Below are positions 10,143-19,031 of a stretch of DNA of 64,000 nt, in pieces. Each line of letters begins with the position of its first letter. Within the stretch, counting starts at the first letter, position 1. This stretch comes from Nocardia pneumoniae NBRC 100136 (GTDB lineage Bacteria; Actinomycetota; Actinomycetes; Mycobacteriales; Mycobacteriaceae), in NCBI RefSeq assembly GCF_000308755.1, contig NZ_BAGF01000148.1, positions 31,382 to 95,381 on the forward strand, written 5' to 3'. The notes beneath the pieces were generated by a model. The model was not told where the DNA came from, made no database searches, and was given only the letters and a program-made list of their open reading frames with translations. Made by a program: the position numbers and the translations under genes.

Positions 10143-10182
10143 TACCCCGCAAAACAGACTTTGAGTTTGTTATGACGGGGTA
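10143..10182. terminator. Stem-loop downstream of the small ORF
   Basis: TACCCCG at 10143-10149 pairs exactly with CGGGGTA at 10176-10182. The intervening 26 bases contain A-rich and T-rich stretches that can extend the pairing partly. There is no clear U tract, so it is a candidate terminator or structured element only. Confidence 0.35.
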
Positions 10183-10554
10183 CAGGTCAGAGTACTCGTC
10201 ACGGAGGGGATTTCAACGGCTGACCCGACCCTGATTGGTTTGCTAGAGATGTACTCGGATAGCTGAAATGCACATGCACCTGAGTTTTCCGTCCCGTTCT
10301 GGCAGATCACGCCGCGTGCGCCGTGGTCGCGTTTCCGGACTCAGCAAACGTTGAACAAGGTATGTTTCGTTATCTCTACGCAATCTGCTGGACAGGTTCG
10401 CCGACCCGGTTGACGCCCCGTTCACCATCGAACCGGTCCGGCGACCGCCCCGCAGATGCCTGCCTAGGGGCGGTATCTGTCAGTCCCGCGACGCGGCTAC
10501 AGGTGAGCAGGTCGGGTACCGGCGAACTGCTTGGATTGACTTGCCGCTGGTCCA
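10183..10554. other. Non-coding stretch between small ORF and minus-strand operon
   Basis: No supported gene or RNA seen. It is the downstream end of the operon that runs from 13575 to 10555, plus spacer. Confidence 0.4.
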
Positions 10555-10854
10555 CTACCGGTTGATGTCTCTGGTTGCGAGGCGTTGATACTCCCGGAGT
10601 TTGTCGGCCAGGCGCCGATCCAGTTCGCAGATCTGTGGCAGTGGAGACGCTCCAGGCGCCGAGACGACCGACAGGGCGACATACTGCCCGTCGAGGGTCT
10701 CCAGAGCCCGACCGAGAACTCGGCACTGTGGTGGACAGTTATGGTGCAGGCTCAGCGCGCGGATCGCGTCGTCGGTGGTGAGTCCACCAGGGTCGGCAAG
10801 GCAGTCGGCGAAGCCGATCGGATCGTCGGGCTCCGCTGGTGTCGGGTTGGTCAT
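10555..10854 (-). CDS. Small hypothetical protein (99 aa)
   Basis: Acidic, soluble, with a cysteine pair in HHNCPPQCRVLG and a C-terminal helical segment (ELDRRLADKLREYQRL). It overlaps the upstream gene by four bases (ATGA), showing it is the last translationally coupled gene of the nucleoside hydrolase / DUF4254 operon. No family recognised. Confidence 0.65.
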   Translation of the reverse strand: MTNPTPAEPDDPIGFADCLADPGGLTTDDAIRALSLHHNCPPQCRVLGRALETLDGQYVALSVVSAPGASPLPQICELDRRLADKLREYQRLATRDINR

Positions 10855-11177
10855 GACGCCGCCCGCACGGGCCGCACACGGTCATCGACGATGCGCCATC
10901 CGCTCCACCGGCACGGTTGGGTATCCCAGGTGAGGTGTTCGCCGATCCTGTTGCCAGCCGCCGGGACCGATCCGCACAGCACGGCCGGGCAGGCCACCGC
11001 GATCAGCCGGTTGGCACTGTCGAACTCGGCCCGTCCGCAGTCGGCGTACAGCCTCACCGACCCACGATCAGCCGCGCCCTGCCCTATCGCCATGGCGTGG
11101 CAGCCAGAGACTTGGGTGGCGGAGGTGGTCGGGGTCTGCTGTTGCCGGTGGCGGTGTAGCCAGTGCCGCCAGTTCAT
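10851..11177 (-). CDS. Small hypothetical protein (108 aa)
   Basis: The chosen start is the ATG at 11177 (MNWRHWLHRH), which overlaps the stop of the nucleoside hydrolase gene as ATGA; the open frame upstream is a shadow of that gene. The protein has a His/Arg-rich N-terminus and three or four cysteines (SGCHAM, ADCGRAEF, ACPAVLCG, QPCRW), which might bind a metal. No family recognised. Coupling on both sides supports it as a real operon member. Confidence 0.62.
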   Translation of the reverse strand: MNWRHWLHRHRQQQTPTTSATQVSGCHAMAIGQGAADRGSVRLYADCGRAEFDSANRLIAVACPAVLCGSVPAAGNRIGEHLTWDTQPCRWSGWRIVDDRVRPVRAAS

Positions 11178-12109
11178 GCGCTCACTCCTTCGTGCAGCCA
11201 GTCGAGGAAGCTGTCGTAGTCGACGGCGCAGGAGATCTCCATCAGGCGTCCGTTCGGGTCTCGGTAGAGGCGGGCGTCGCGGGCGATGCGTATCCGCTCG
11301 GGCCGGAATGTCACGAACGGCAGGCCGAGCGCGGCGCTCAGAGTTAGTGGGTCGTGCATCCAGCTTCCGGCTCGCCACCCGAACCATGCCTCGAAGTGCG
11401 TGGCCAGCAGCTGTGCCCAGGCGGGCGCGGTCGGGGACTGAAGCCGGTGTAGCAGCGCCCACTTCCGGGTGATCTGGATGATGTTGCAGTTGGTGTAGTC
11501 CGACAGAACCAGCCGCGGCGCGTGCAGCGCCCGCAACGCGAGCCCAGCCGAGACCGGGTCGGTACGGAAGTTATGGGACGCGCGGGTCTTGTCTCGGTAG
11601 CGGTCCAACCAACCGCCCATCTGCGTCACCATCAGCCGCTCCGCCAGATCAGGGGTGTAAGTCAGGAGTGCGGTGAGGTTGGTCATCGGACCCATCCCGA
11701 CCCACCGGATCGGTCCGGCCGTGGTCGCACACAGCTGGGCGACGGCGTCGACCAGGTGATCGGCCGCCGCGGTGACGTCATAGGGATGCTGGTCGAGTTC
11801 ACCGAAATCGTCGTTGATCAGGAATCGGTGCGCTCCACCGATGTCGATCCCGGTGATCACGGGGACATCCGGTCGGTCCAGCAGGTCCAGGACGTGCCGG
11901 GCCAGCAGCGCGCGGCGACCATGGGTCTCATCGGCGGTGACGACCGCGAGGTTCGGGATCGTCCGGGCTGCGATCACCACGGTCACGAAATCGTCGGGGT
12001 CCCAACCGAGGTCGGTATCCAGGACAACCAGCCCATCCATCGGGCTCGCGTCGAACCGTCGCTGCGGCGTGGACGTCTGTTCGCCGGGAGGTGGTGGATC
12101 ATCGAACAT
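11174..12109 (-). CDS. Nucleoside hydrolase (IunH/URH-type)
   Basis: 311 residues, the normal family length. The Ca-binding signature DTDLGWDPDD lies near residue 32. The middle holds WVGMGPMTNLTALL, the usual active-site loop, and the C-terminal part has WMHDPLTLSAAL with the conserved His-Asp. The family hydrolyses the N-glycosidic bond of ribonucleosides to ribose and base; the substrate cannot be read from sequence. ATG at 12109 is chosen because AAAGGAG sits upstream; the frame continues to 12187 without a better RBS. It lies between DUF4254 genes and two small coupled genes. Confidence 0.87.
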   Translation of the reverse strand: MFDDPPPPGEQTSTPQRRFDASPMDGLVVLDTDLGWDPDDFVTVVIAARTIPNLAVVTADETHGRRALLARHVLDLLDRPDVPVITGIDIGGAHRFLINDDFGELDQHPYDVTAAADHLVDAVAQLCATTAGPIRWVGMGPMTNLTALLTYTPDLAERLMVTQMGGWLDRYRDKTRASHNFRTDPVSAGLALRALHAPRLVLSDYTNCNIIQITRKWALLHRLQSPTAPAWAQLLATHFEAWFGWRAGSWMHDPLTLSAALGLPFVTFRPERIRIARDARLYRDPNGRLMEISCAVDYDSFLDWLHEGVSA

Positions 12110-12180
12110 GCTTAGGTGCGCTCCTTTGCACAAGCGTCGTAGGGGATTACGGAAGGAAATGCGGTGCAGGACAGTCCGCG

Positions 12181-12615
12181 TCAGCACGGAGTGGTGTGCT
12201 GGGGTAGTCGGCGGATGCCGCGCGCGAGGTCGTCGACCAGGTCTTGGTAGGCATCGCCGAGCTCGGCGAGTTGGGCGGACGCGTCGTGGAACAACCCATC
12301 CGGCGCGGCGGCCAGCGCGATGTAGGTCTGCACCGTCAGCTGGGCCAGCTGATCAACCACCTGCCCCATCGTGTGGGTGTGTAGCTTCGCGGCCGGTAGA
12401 GGCACCGGCGTCGCGCACTGCACCCACTCGTCGATCTGATTCATCAACCGGGAGCGATGCCAGTCGATCTCCTCGAGCTGACACCACGGGGTGTGCTCGC
12501 GGGACTGATGCAGCACGGCAAGCTCACCGGCCGCATCCAGCATCGGATGATCACTGATGGTGGGAAATCCACGGCACGCGGCCAGGATCGCGTCCCGGCC
12601 CGGCAGACCGCTCAC
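12181..12615 (-). CDS. DUF4254 protein, copy 2
   Basis: 144 residues, mostly helical. The DUF4254 core is visible: an RLMNQIDEWV segment followed by LHTHTMGQVVDQLAQL and a C-terminal helix with AQLAELGDAYQDLVDDL. Function of the family is unknown. It overlaps its paralogue upstream by four bases (ATGA), so the pair probably forms from one transcript and may heterodimerise. Confidence 0.8.
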   Translation of the reverse strand: MSGLPGRDAILAACRGFPTISDHPMLDAAGELAVLHQSREHTPWCQLEEIDWHRSRLMNQIDEWVQCATPVPLPAAKLHTHTMGQVVDQLAQLTVQTYIALAAAPDGLFHDASAQLAELGDAYQDLVDDLARGIRRLPQHTTPC

Positions 12616-13103
12616 CGGTGATCTCCCAGGGCGGGTAGGCGCCGCGCCCGGTGCAGTATCCCGGTGGTGAGGTCGGTGTAGCCGTCGGCCAGCTCCGCGA
12701 GCCGATACCAGGCCGCATGCACCCGCGGGTCGGCAGGATCGACGGTCATCAACAGCTCGTAGGCGTGCACCTGGGATTCGGCCAACCGGTCGATCACCGC
12801 CCCGAGGGTCTCGGTGTGCAGCGTGGCGTCCGGATGCGGCACCGGAAGCCGCTGCGCGACCCAGACATCAATCTCTAAAATGAGTTCGTCTCGACGGCAT
12901 GAGATCTCGTACATGCGGTCGGGATGCTCGCGCAGCTGCTCGTACAGCTGGGCGAACTCACTCGCGGCCGGTGAAAGGGGGTGATCTCCGACCGGCCGTC
13001 CCCGCATCGACAACAGCAACTCGTCATCGCTCGGAAACGACAATCCCGGCACGGTCATGACCGGCACCGTCGCCAACACGGTAGCGGCAGGCACAGCGAC
13101 CAT
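12612..13103 (-). CDS. DUF4254 protein, copy 1
   Basis: 163 residues. DUF4254 signatures are clear: RRDELILEIDVWV, then LHTETLGAVIDRLAE, then YRLAELADGYTDLTTG. It is homologous to the following gene across the whole domain, with an additional N-terminal extension of about 50 residues. ATG at 13103 is 5 bases after the upstream stop; a later ATG at 13058 is possible. It is the second gene of the operon. Confidence 0.8.
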   Translation of the reverse strand: MVAVPAATVLATVPVMTVPGLSFPSDDELLLSMRGRPVGDHPLSPAASEFAQLYEQLREHPDRMYEISCRRDELILEIDVWVAQRLPVPHPDATLHTETLGAVIDRLAESQVHAYELLMTVDPADPRVHAAWYRLAELADGYTDLTTGILHRARRLPALGDHR

Positions 13104-13107
13104 GACC

Positions 13108-13575
13108 TCACCACCACAACGCCATGGCAGGTGCTCGCTCAACGAGCACGCTCTGGACCGCATGCAGCACGAACGTGCGCGGCGGTGCCAACAACGCGTC
13201 TTGCTGCGGGGGCGAAGCCCAATGCCATCCCGTTGGGGCATCAGACATCGGTAGCCACACTCTGCTCCCCGCTGGTAGCACCCGCACACCGCGCTGCGCG
13301 AGTGCGGCGAGGGAGCGTTCGCCCAGCCCTCGGCCCCGGGTCGGGCCGACGAGGAATACCCACTCACGATCGGCTCTCGTGTGAGTGATGATCGGCACTG
13401 GCCAGGTGTCGCCGATCGCCTGCCGCACCGCTCGACCCAGTTCCGGCCGCATCACTATCGCACCGAGGCTGGCCGTTGTCACAAACGACGTCCGGCCGAA
13501 ACGTAACTCAACCGGGAATCCAAAGAATCTATACACGAACGCGACCTCGAGTGGACCGTGGCAACTCTCGAACAT
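13108..13575 (-). CDS. Hypothetical protein, first gene of the DUF4254 operon
   Basis: 155 residues from ATG 13575, preceded by GAAAGG; an in-frame ATG at 13599 is the alternative. It is soluble with a mixed alpha/beta appearance. Visible segments are REWVFLVGPTRG in the middle and GSRVWLPMSDAPTGWHWASPP near the C-terminus. The W-rich block recalls short actinobacterial prim-pol-like proteins, but this is a weak impression, so function is left open. It starts four genes or more that read as one operon down to 10555. Confidence 0.7.
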   Translation of the reverse strand: MFESCHGPLEVAFVYRFFGFPVELRFGRTSFVTTASLGAIVMRPELGRAVRQAIGDTWPVPIITHTRADREWVFLVGPTRGRGLGERSLAALAQRGVRVLPAGSRVWLPMSDAPTGWHWASPPQQDALLAPPRTFVLHAVQSVLVERAPAMALWW

Positions 13576-14219
13576 CACTGCCTTTCGGGGGACGGCCAAC
13601 GGGATCGCACTACCAGCAGCTGCGCCTGCAACCTGCGGGTGGTGAGACGGCCACTGGGCGGGTCGCCGCGCTGCCCGCGGATTGCCGCCGAAAGGTACTG
13701 GCAGTCAGGGTGAATCAGTCGCCCTGGCGCATGGGTCTCGTTCAGCAGCGCATGCTGCTGCTGCTCATTGGTGTGCATTGGTCAGCAGAGGACGCCGGAG
13801 ACGGCCTTCAGTGCCGCCGGATCCTCCTGCGTTTCAGACCATTGCCCGCATGCAGGCTTCAGACGAACGGCGTGCGTTTGACTAATCATGACGGTGAGCT
13901 GCCTGCGACAGTATTGGTGCGTAATAGCCCACAAGTCATGTGTATCTGGCGACCCGTGCATAGTTTATGCCTCTCCTTTCGTATCGGTCCGAAAAGCACC
14001 ACAGCGCCGAGCAGCCCTAGAGACCGCATGTGACGCGGTCTCGTCGAGAAGGGGCACATACCCGCGATGAAGAAGTCGGATAGCGTGCCGGTCCGGCAAC
14101 GGGTGCAACCCGAAGCTTGCGGCAGATATCCATTCAAATGAACCTACGTGGTTCCCATGTGATCCCAGGAAGCCGTAGGCTTCTACCAAGCGCACACAAA
14201 TCACTCACGGGGATGCGTC
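13576..14219. other. Divergent intergenic region
   Basis: Spacer between the DUF4254/nucleoside hydrolase operon (minus) and the XRE-TPR regulator (plus), presumably with both promoters. I see no convincing gene, RNA or long repeat; open frames here lack RBS and protein-like composition. Confidence 0.4.
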
Positions 14220-15560
14220 ATGATCATTGACAGATGGACGGGTGTAGAGGTAAAGGCGCTCCGGGTTGACGCCTATCGCTGGACGCAAAAGAAATTCGCC
14301 GAGCGGACCGGATTTGCGGTCAACACCATCTCGAACTGGGAGTGCAGAGGTTCGGCGTTCGTACTCAGCGGTGAATATGCGGAAGCGATGGACACCCTGC
14401 TGGAAGCGCTCGACAGCACGCGACGGCAGCGGTTCGAGCATGCGCTCGCCGCACACGCTGCTCCCGACACTGGCTTGCCGACTCGAGCGGTTCAGGCAGG
14501 ATGGGGGCAGGGCACCCCGGTTGAGGCAATCGCGGTGGCCGACCGTATTGCAGACGGAGAGGCCGAGTCAATGCCGATCTCGCGACGAGAATTCATGGCG
14601 GCAGCAGGGGTTGGGGCGGCGGTTGCCGCCGGTACCCCAGCTATCAGTATCAACCCCGACACGGATGTCGACTATCTCGACCACTTCCGACAGTTGAAGC
14701 GCGTCCTTGTCGACCAAGACAGCCTGCTCGGACCGCGGACAGTGATTCCCATTGTGCAGCAGCAAATCCAGGTTATGAGTCAGCTTCGACGGACAGCGGG
14801 AACCGACACGCTTGGTCTGCTGCGAATGCAAACCAACTATGCCGAGTTCGCGGGCTGGCTATATCACGACTCCGGTGACTATGACGCCGCCGAGTACTGG
14901 ACCGATCGGGCGTTGCAGTGGTCCATCGCCGCCAACGATCCCATGATGTCGTCCTACATCCTCAATCGGAAAGCCCACCTGGCCGGGGATATCGGCGACG
15001 GCAGCGAAACTGTGGCATTGTCGGCCGCTGCTGTGCGGACAGCGCCGCCGGAAACTCCAATTGGTGCCCTTGCGAACATGCGAGCTGCCCACGGACACGC
15101 ACTGCTCGGCGATCGCCCCGCTACCGAGCACGCGTATGAGACCGCCCTTGAGGAACTGGACAACCCAGACAACGACCCCGACTCACCGTGGGCTGGATGG
15201 CTAAAACCCTCCTACATCCAGGTACACCGTGCGCGAAGCCTCAACACGCTCGGCGACTTCCACAGCGCTGCCTCACAATTTGATGAAGTGTTGAACACAC
15301 TGCCGCCACAGTTCGCCCGCGACCGCGCCGTGTACATGCTTCGGGCCGCCATGGCGTACACCGGCGCTGGCGAGGTCGACCATGCCGCGCAGCTTGGAAT
15401 CCAGGCCATCAGCGTCGGACATGCGTCAGGGTCAGGACGTTTCGCGCAGGAGTTGCAGCAACTCGACAGCGCACTAGCAGCGTGGGACAAGCAGCGAACC
15501 GTAGCCGAGTTCCGCAGCACGATAAAAGGGCTGATGCCGGTTCCCAACAAGTACGTGTAG
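14220..15560 (+). CDS. XRE-family transcriptional regulator with TPR-like C-terminus
   Basis: 446 residues. The N-terminal helix-turn-helix reads RWTQKKFAERTGFAVNTISNWE. A twin-arginine-like stretch follows (SRREFMAAAGVGAAVAAG), seen in several actinomycete regulators of this type and not necessarily a signal. The rest is repeated helical hairpins (YAEFAGWLYHDSGDYDAAEYWTDRALQWS and similar), consistent with TPR repeats that bind a small ligand or peptide. Such regulators often control secondary-metabolite genes. It is convergent with the RiPP-like operon ending at 15587 and is its nearest regulator, but control is inferred from proximity only. Confidence 0.85.
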   Translation: MIIDRWTGVEVKALRVDAYRWTQKKFAERTGFAVNTISNWECRGSAFVLSGEYAEAMDTLLEALDSTRRQRFEHALAAHAAPDTGLPTRAVQAGWGQGTPVEAIAVADRIADGEAESMPISRREFMAAAGVGAAVAAGTPAISINPDTDVDYLDHFRQLKRVLVDQDSLLGPRTVIPIVQQQIQVMSQLRRTAGTDTLGLLRMQTNYAEFAGWLYHDSGDYDAAEYWTDRALQWSIAANDPMMSSYILNRKAHLAGDIGDGSETVALSAAAVRTAPPETPIGALANMRAAHGHALLGDRPATEHAYETALEELDNPDNDPDSPWAGWLKPSYIQVHRARSLNTLGDFHSAASQFDEVLNTLPPQFARDRAVYMLRAAMAYTGAGEVDHAAQLGIQAISVGHASGSGRFAQELQQLDSALAAWDKQRTVAEFRSTIKGLMPVPNKYV

Positions 15561-15586
15561 CTGCGGACAGCCAGCAGAAATTCCTT

Positions 15587-16363
15587 TCACGGAGCTGATA
15601 CTGGATGCCGTCCGGCTCCGACGGTCCGGCTGTACGCCCATTGCAACGTGTGGTCATTGACGCACACCACTCTGTCGGTTGCCCAGTGCGTCGAGTATGC
15701 CCGGCGAGGGCGGCCAGATCGATTCGGACGAGAGTTGTGCAGGGTAAGTGGGTGGTGCAGCACGATGCTGCCCGCTGGGGCCGAGGCCGATACTCGGCGG
15801 TTCCAGTCGACCAGGTCCCGCGCCTGGGCGGGATCGAGGACGGCGTTGTGTTCGGCACCTGACATCGGGCGGTGATCAAGGACGGGACCGCGGTGCGAAC
15901 CAGTGACGTACCGCAGGCAACCGTTCGCGTCGTCGGCATCGTCAAGCGCGATCCACGCTGCGATGACATCGTCGGCCGGTTCACAGTTGAGATGCGGTTG
16001 GTCCTGGTGCCAGGGCTTCACCGATCCGATCTCAGCAGGCTTGAGAAACACCTGATCCCGCAGCAGGTACCCGGTGCGGCCCAAGAACGCAGCCACCAGT
16101 GTGGTCACTCGTTCATCTAGGACGAACCGCTGGAACGCTGGGTGTTTCGGGAAAGCCCAATCGAGCTTCCGCGGTCGGTCGACTCCGTTGGCGGAGTCGA
16201 CCGTGACAGGGTTGTGTCGGTCAGCCGCGTAATACTCCTGCCAAGCTAATTCTTCGGCGAGGTCGGCGATCGTGCGGGTCTCCTCCCGAGTGAACACGTC
16301 GTCGACGACCACCCAGCCGTGTTCCCAGTAGTGCTCGACCAGTTCGGTGTGGACGATGCCCAT
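15587..16363 (-). CDS. PhyH-type Fe(II)/2-oxoglutarate dioxygenase (HxD form)
   Basis: 258 residues, full length for phytanoyl-CoA dioxygenase-like proteins. The iron ligands are H119 and D121 in KPWHQDQPH, with the distal His at about 209 in LTLHNSRPN. Arg 215 or 221 probably binds 2-oxoglutarate. Many relatives hydroxylate amino acids, peptides or natural products rather than phytanoyl-CoA. RBS GAAAGGG precedes the ATG. It is the last gene of the radical SAM operon and paralogous to the preceding gene. Likely role: late hydroxylation of the peptide product (inference). Confidence 0.88.
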   Translation of the reverse strand: MGIVHTELVEHYWEHGWVVVDDVFTREETRTIADLAEELAWQEYYAADRHNPVTVDSANGVDRPRKLDWAFPKHPAFQRFVLDERVTTLVAAFLGRTGYLLRDQVFLKPAEIGSVKPWHQDQPHLNCEPADDVIAAWIALDDADDANGCLRYVTGSHRGPVLDHRPMSGAEHNAVLDPAQARDLVDWNRRVSASAPAGSIVLHHPLTLHNSRPNRSGRPRRAYSTHWATDRVVCVNDHTLQWAYSRTVGAGRHPVSAP

Positions 16364-16392
16364 CGCTTGCCCTTTCGGTCAGGGGTACGGGG

Positions 16393-17157
16393 TTATGGCG
16401 CGCGGAAGCTCAGGCGTTCGCCGCCCCCGGCGGTGCGGCTGTAGCCGTAGCGTTGAGCATCAGTGGTGCAGGTGATGCCTGCGGTGACCCAATGCCCGGT
16501 ATAGGCACGCCGCCAATGCTCGGAATGGTTGGCCGCGGAGTAGTGCAGGACTTGAGAGTGCAGTACCACCACGCCGCCGGCCGGAACCGGCAGCAGCACT
16601 TCGCGGTCCAGGTCGACTGCCTCGGGCGGGGGCACATGGTTGTAGACAGCATCGGGCTGGGGGCGATGCGGCCACAGCGTGCGGTGTGAATCGTCGATGA
16701 CGCGCAGGCACCCGTTCTCCGAGGTGGCGTCATCGAGGGCGATCCAGGTGATGATCATCGAGTCCGCAGGCTGGTAGCCGGTGGAGGCGTTCTCCTGGTG
16801 GTACGGCTTGGCAGTCCCGAAATGTGGTGGCTTGCAGAACAGTTGATCCCGCATCAGATACGCGGGCTCGCCGAGGACCGCAGCTGCCAGGTCGGTGATG
16901 CGCCTGTCAAGGATGAATTCGCGGAAGGCTGGATGCTTCTGGAACGGGTAGTCGACCTTGCGGGGCCGACGCAGGCCATCGGTTCCGTGATCGACAGTGA
17001 ATGGGCTGGGGTCGCGCTGCATCTCATGCAGGCCGACTTGCATGGCCGTGGCGGCGACCGGTGCAGTATCGGCGGCGGTGAACACGTCGGGGATCACGGC
17101 GTAGCCCCGCTCGTAGACCTGGTCGCGGGCATGTTGCAGCACTGCGGACGGTGACAT
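16393..17157 (-). CDS. PhyH-type Fe(II)/2-oxoglutarate dioxygenase (HxE form)
   Basis: 254 residues, paralogue of the next gene (same AFxxFxLDxRxTxLxAxxLG and RDQxFxKP segments). Iron ligands are H120 and E122 in KPYHQENAS, so the usual Asp of the facial triad is Glu; the distal His is about 205 in QVLHYSAAN. HxE variants exist among active 2-oxoglutarate oxygenases, so activity is still likely. GAGGAG lies 8 bases upstream of the ATG. The retained, diverged pair suggests two separate oxidations. Confidence 0.88.
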   Translation of the reverse strand: MSPSAVLQHARDQVYERGYAVIPDVFTAADTAPVAATAMQVGLHEMQRDPSPFTVDHGTDGLRRPRKVDYPFQKHPAFREFILDRRITDLAAAVLGEPAYLMRDQLFCKPPHFGTAKPYHQENASTGYQPADSMIITWIALDDATSENGCLRVIDDSHRTLWPHRPQPDAVYNHVPPPEAVDLDREVLLPVPAGGVVVLHSQVLHYSAANHSEHWRRAYTGHWVTAGITCTTDAQRYGYSRTAGGGERLSFRAP

Positions 17158-17169
17158 GGTGGTGCTCCT

Positions 17170-17571
17170 CTACTGGTAGCAGGGCAGGTCGATCGCGGGT
17201 TTGATGTCCAGCAACGGGCTTGTCGTCACGCAATCCATTCCGCGTACGTCGAGGCGAAGTCCTTCCACGGAGACGATTTCGACCAAGGTCAAACCGATTG
17301 GATTGGGTCGGTCGACTCCGCGCCCGGCCAGCACGCCGAGCAGCGGGCCGTCGGCAACCATCCTGCGGCGCTGGACACGACGATCAGCCTGGTGCGCCCA
17401 CCACAGCACATGCGCCCTGCCTCCAGCTGTCAGTCCGTCGACGGCGGCCCTGTGCTCCGGGTGGATGTCGATCGTGCTGAGCACGGGCAGCGTCCACGGC
17501 TGCCGCGGGCAATCTCCGACCTGCTGGTACGGAGTGCTGATGACGCCGATGAACACCAGCTTCGCGCTCAC
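17170..17571 (-). CDS. TrmO/TsaA-like SAM-dependent methyltransferase
   Basis: 133 residues. The N-terminal IGVISTPYQ with a following QPW and the C-terminal NPIGLTLVEIVSVEG plus LDIKPAID are hallmarks of the TrmO (YaeB/TsaA) beta-barrel family, whose known member N6-methylates t6A37 in tRNA using SAM. It is shorter than typical TrmO. GTG at 17571 overlaps the radical SAM stop (GTGA); a GTG at 17580 is also possible. Its place inside a peptide-modifying operon suggests recruitment to methylate the peptide product, but a tRNA substrate cannot be excluded. Confidence 0.8.
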   Translation of the reverse strand: MSAKLVFIGVISTPYQQVGDCPRQPWTLPVLSTIDIHPEHRAAVDGLTAGGRAHVLWWAHQADRRVQRRRMVADGPLLGVLAGRGVDRPNPIGLTLVEIVSVEGLRLDVRGMDCVTTSPLLDIKPAIDLPCYQ

Positions 17572-19031
17572 CGATCCCACCCGGCCGCGTGCTGCCCATA
17601 CAGAGCCTGAATATCAGCGTCGCCAACCAGCTCCCGCATCCTGGCGTGGTATCCCGGCCAGTGCGCCCGCAGGATTCCGGTCGGGTCGGCCAGTATCCAG
17701 CTCAGCAATGCCCGCGCCGGTTCGTCGCAACCGGACAGGCCGCCGTCGTATGCCATCGAGTACAACCGGCATCCGCCGCCGCACACCGGCCGCACAGGGC
17801 AGCTGGAGCACGCCATGGTGTCGGTGTGCAGACCTGCCAGCGGAAGCCGGTCGGTGAACCCGTCGGCGGTGTCATCGAGCACCGATCCCGCATTCAGTTC
17901 CGGCGCCAGCTCGGTCAGGATAGGGCATTGGGTGATCTGGCCGGACGCCTTCACTGTGACCAGATGCTCGTCTTCGCGGCACGGGTGCCCCGGTGCCATC
18001 GCGGTGAGCGCCTGCGGATGTTCGAGCAAACTCGTGGCCAGATAATTGCCCATCCGCACCGGGAAGGAGAATCGGTCGTCGGCGTGGCGGGACAGGATCG
18101 CCGCGTAATGCCGCAGCGGCAGTCGCACATCCGGGCGTAGCCCGAACAGCTGCCGTTTGCGCGCCGCGGTGCGGGTACGGTCTCCGCCGCCATGGTGCAC
18201 CGGCACCGCCAGACGCACATTCCACGCCTGCACCCGCGAGTACTGACGCAGGTACTCGCCGATCTCAACCACCTCTCCGAGCGGTTGACTCCACAAGTTC
18301 GTGGTGAACACCAGCGGGTACCCAGCGGCGGCGAGGTCCCGAATCGGAGCATACGGGTCAGTGAGGTTGCGGTAGCCCGGCCGAATCCGGTCAAGCAGAT
18401 CCGAGCGCAACGCATCCAGCGAGATCCGGAACACCGTCGTCGGCGCGACATCGCGCAGGATGCGGTCACGGATGTCTTCGGTGAGGAAGGTCGCGTTCGT
18501 CGACACCGAAGCAAGCTCGATTCCCTCGTCTCGCAGCGTGGCCGCCAAATCGAAGAACTGGTTGATGAAATGCGCCGAGAACACCTCACCACCGGTGACC
18601 GACACCGACCGCAGCCCCTCGGCGCGAACCCTGGCCAGGATCTCGGGTATCTGTTCGGCGGGCCAGCGTTCGGAGCGAGTGCCGTGGTAGCAGTGCGGGC
18701 ACTGACCGTTGCACGCCGCCGTCGGCTCCAGCACCGCATGATCGCGGCCCGGCAGGATGCTGCCTGCACACCGCTGCCCCTGGTCGAGCTCGGCCACGAA
18801 CGCCTCGAAGTCGGCTGCCGCGCGGGCCTGCGGAATACCGAACCGCTTGGCGATCACCGCCGCCGCAGCCGCACCGGTCCCGTGCTCACTCAGTACCCGC
18901 CAGAACACGCGCGAAGTCTTGTTGATCACCATCTTTCGGCCAGATACCTGGTCATGCAGCACATCGTCACCGACCAGGACCAGCCGCGCGGTCAACCGCT
19001 GAGCACGCTCATCGACTATGGCGCTCGTCAC
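17568..19031 (-). CDS. Radical SAM-SPASM peptide maturase with N-terminal PqqD-like RRE
   Basis: 487 residues. Residues about 20-90 resemble a PqqD-type RiPP recognition element (DDVLHDQ...VINKTSRVFWRVLSEHG). The radical SAM cluster is C107, C111, C114 in ACNGQCPHCY, followed by SVTGGEVF. A SPASM auxiliary Fe-S domain lies near the end (CSSCPVRPVCGGGCRLY...GCDEP). GTG at 19031 overlaps the upstream stop (GTGA); the longer frame upstream is a shadow of the first radical SAM gene. Such enzymes install C-C, C-S or C-O bonds or epimerise residues in ribosomal peptides. The substrate is presumably the 38-residue peptide encoded upstream. Confidence 0.9.
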   Translation of the reverse strand: MTSAIVDERAQRLTARLVLVGDDVLHDQVSGRKMVINKTSRVFWRVLSEHGTGAAAAAVIAKRFGIPQARAAADFEAFVAELDQGQRCAGSILPGRDHAVLEPTAACNGQCPHCYHGTRSERWPAEQIPEILARVRAEGLRSVSVTGGEVFSAHFINQFFDLAATLRDEGIELASVSTNATFLTEDIRDRILRDVAPTTVFRISLDALRSDLLDRIRPGYRNLTDPYAPIRDLAAAGYPLVFTTNLWSQPLGEVVEIGEYLRQYSRVQAWNVRLAVPVHHGGGDRTRTAARKRQLFGLRPDVRLPLRHYAAILSRHADDRFSFPVRMGNYLATSLLEHPQALTAMAPGHPCREDEHLVTVKASGQITQCPILTELAPELNAGSVLDDTADGFTDRLPLAGLHTDTMACSSCPVRPVCGGGCRLYSMAYDGGLSGCDEPARALLSWILADPTGILRAHWPGYHARMRELVGDADIQALYGQHAAGWDR

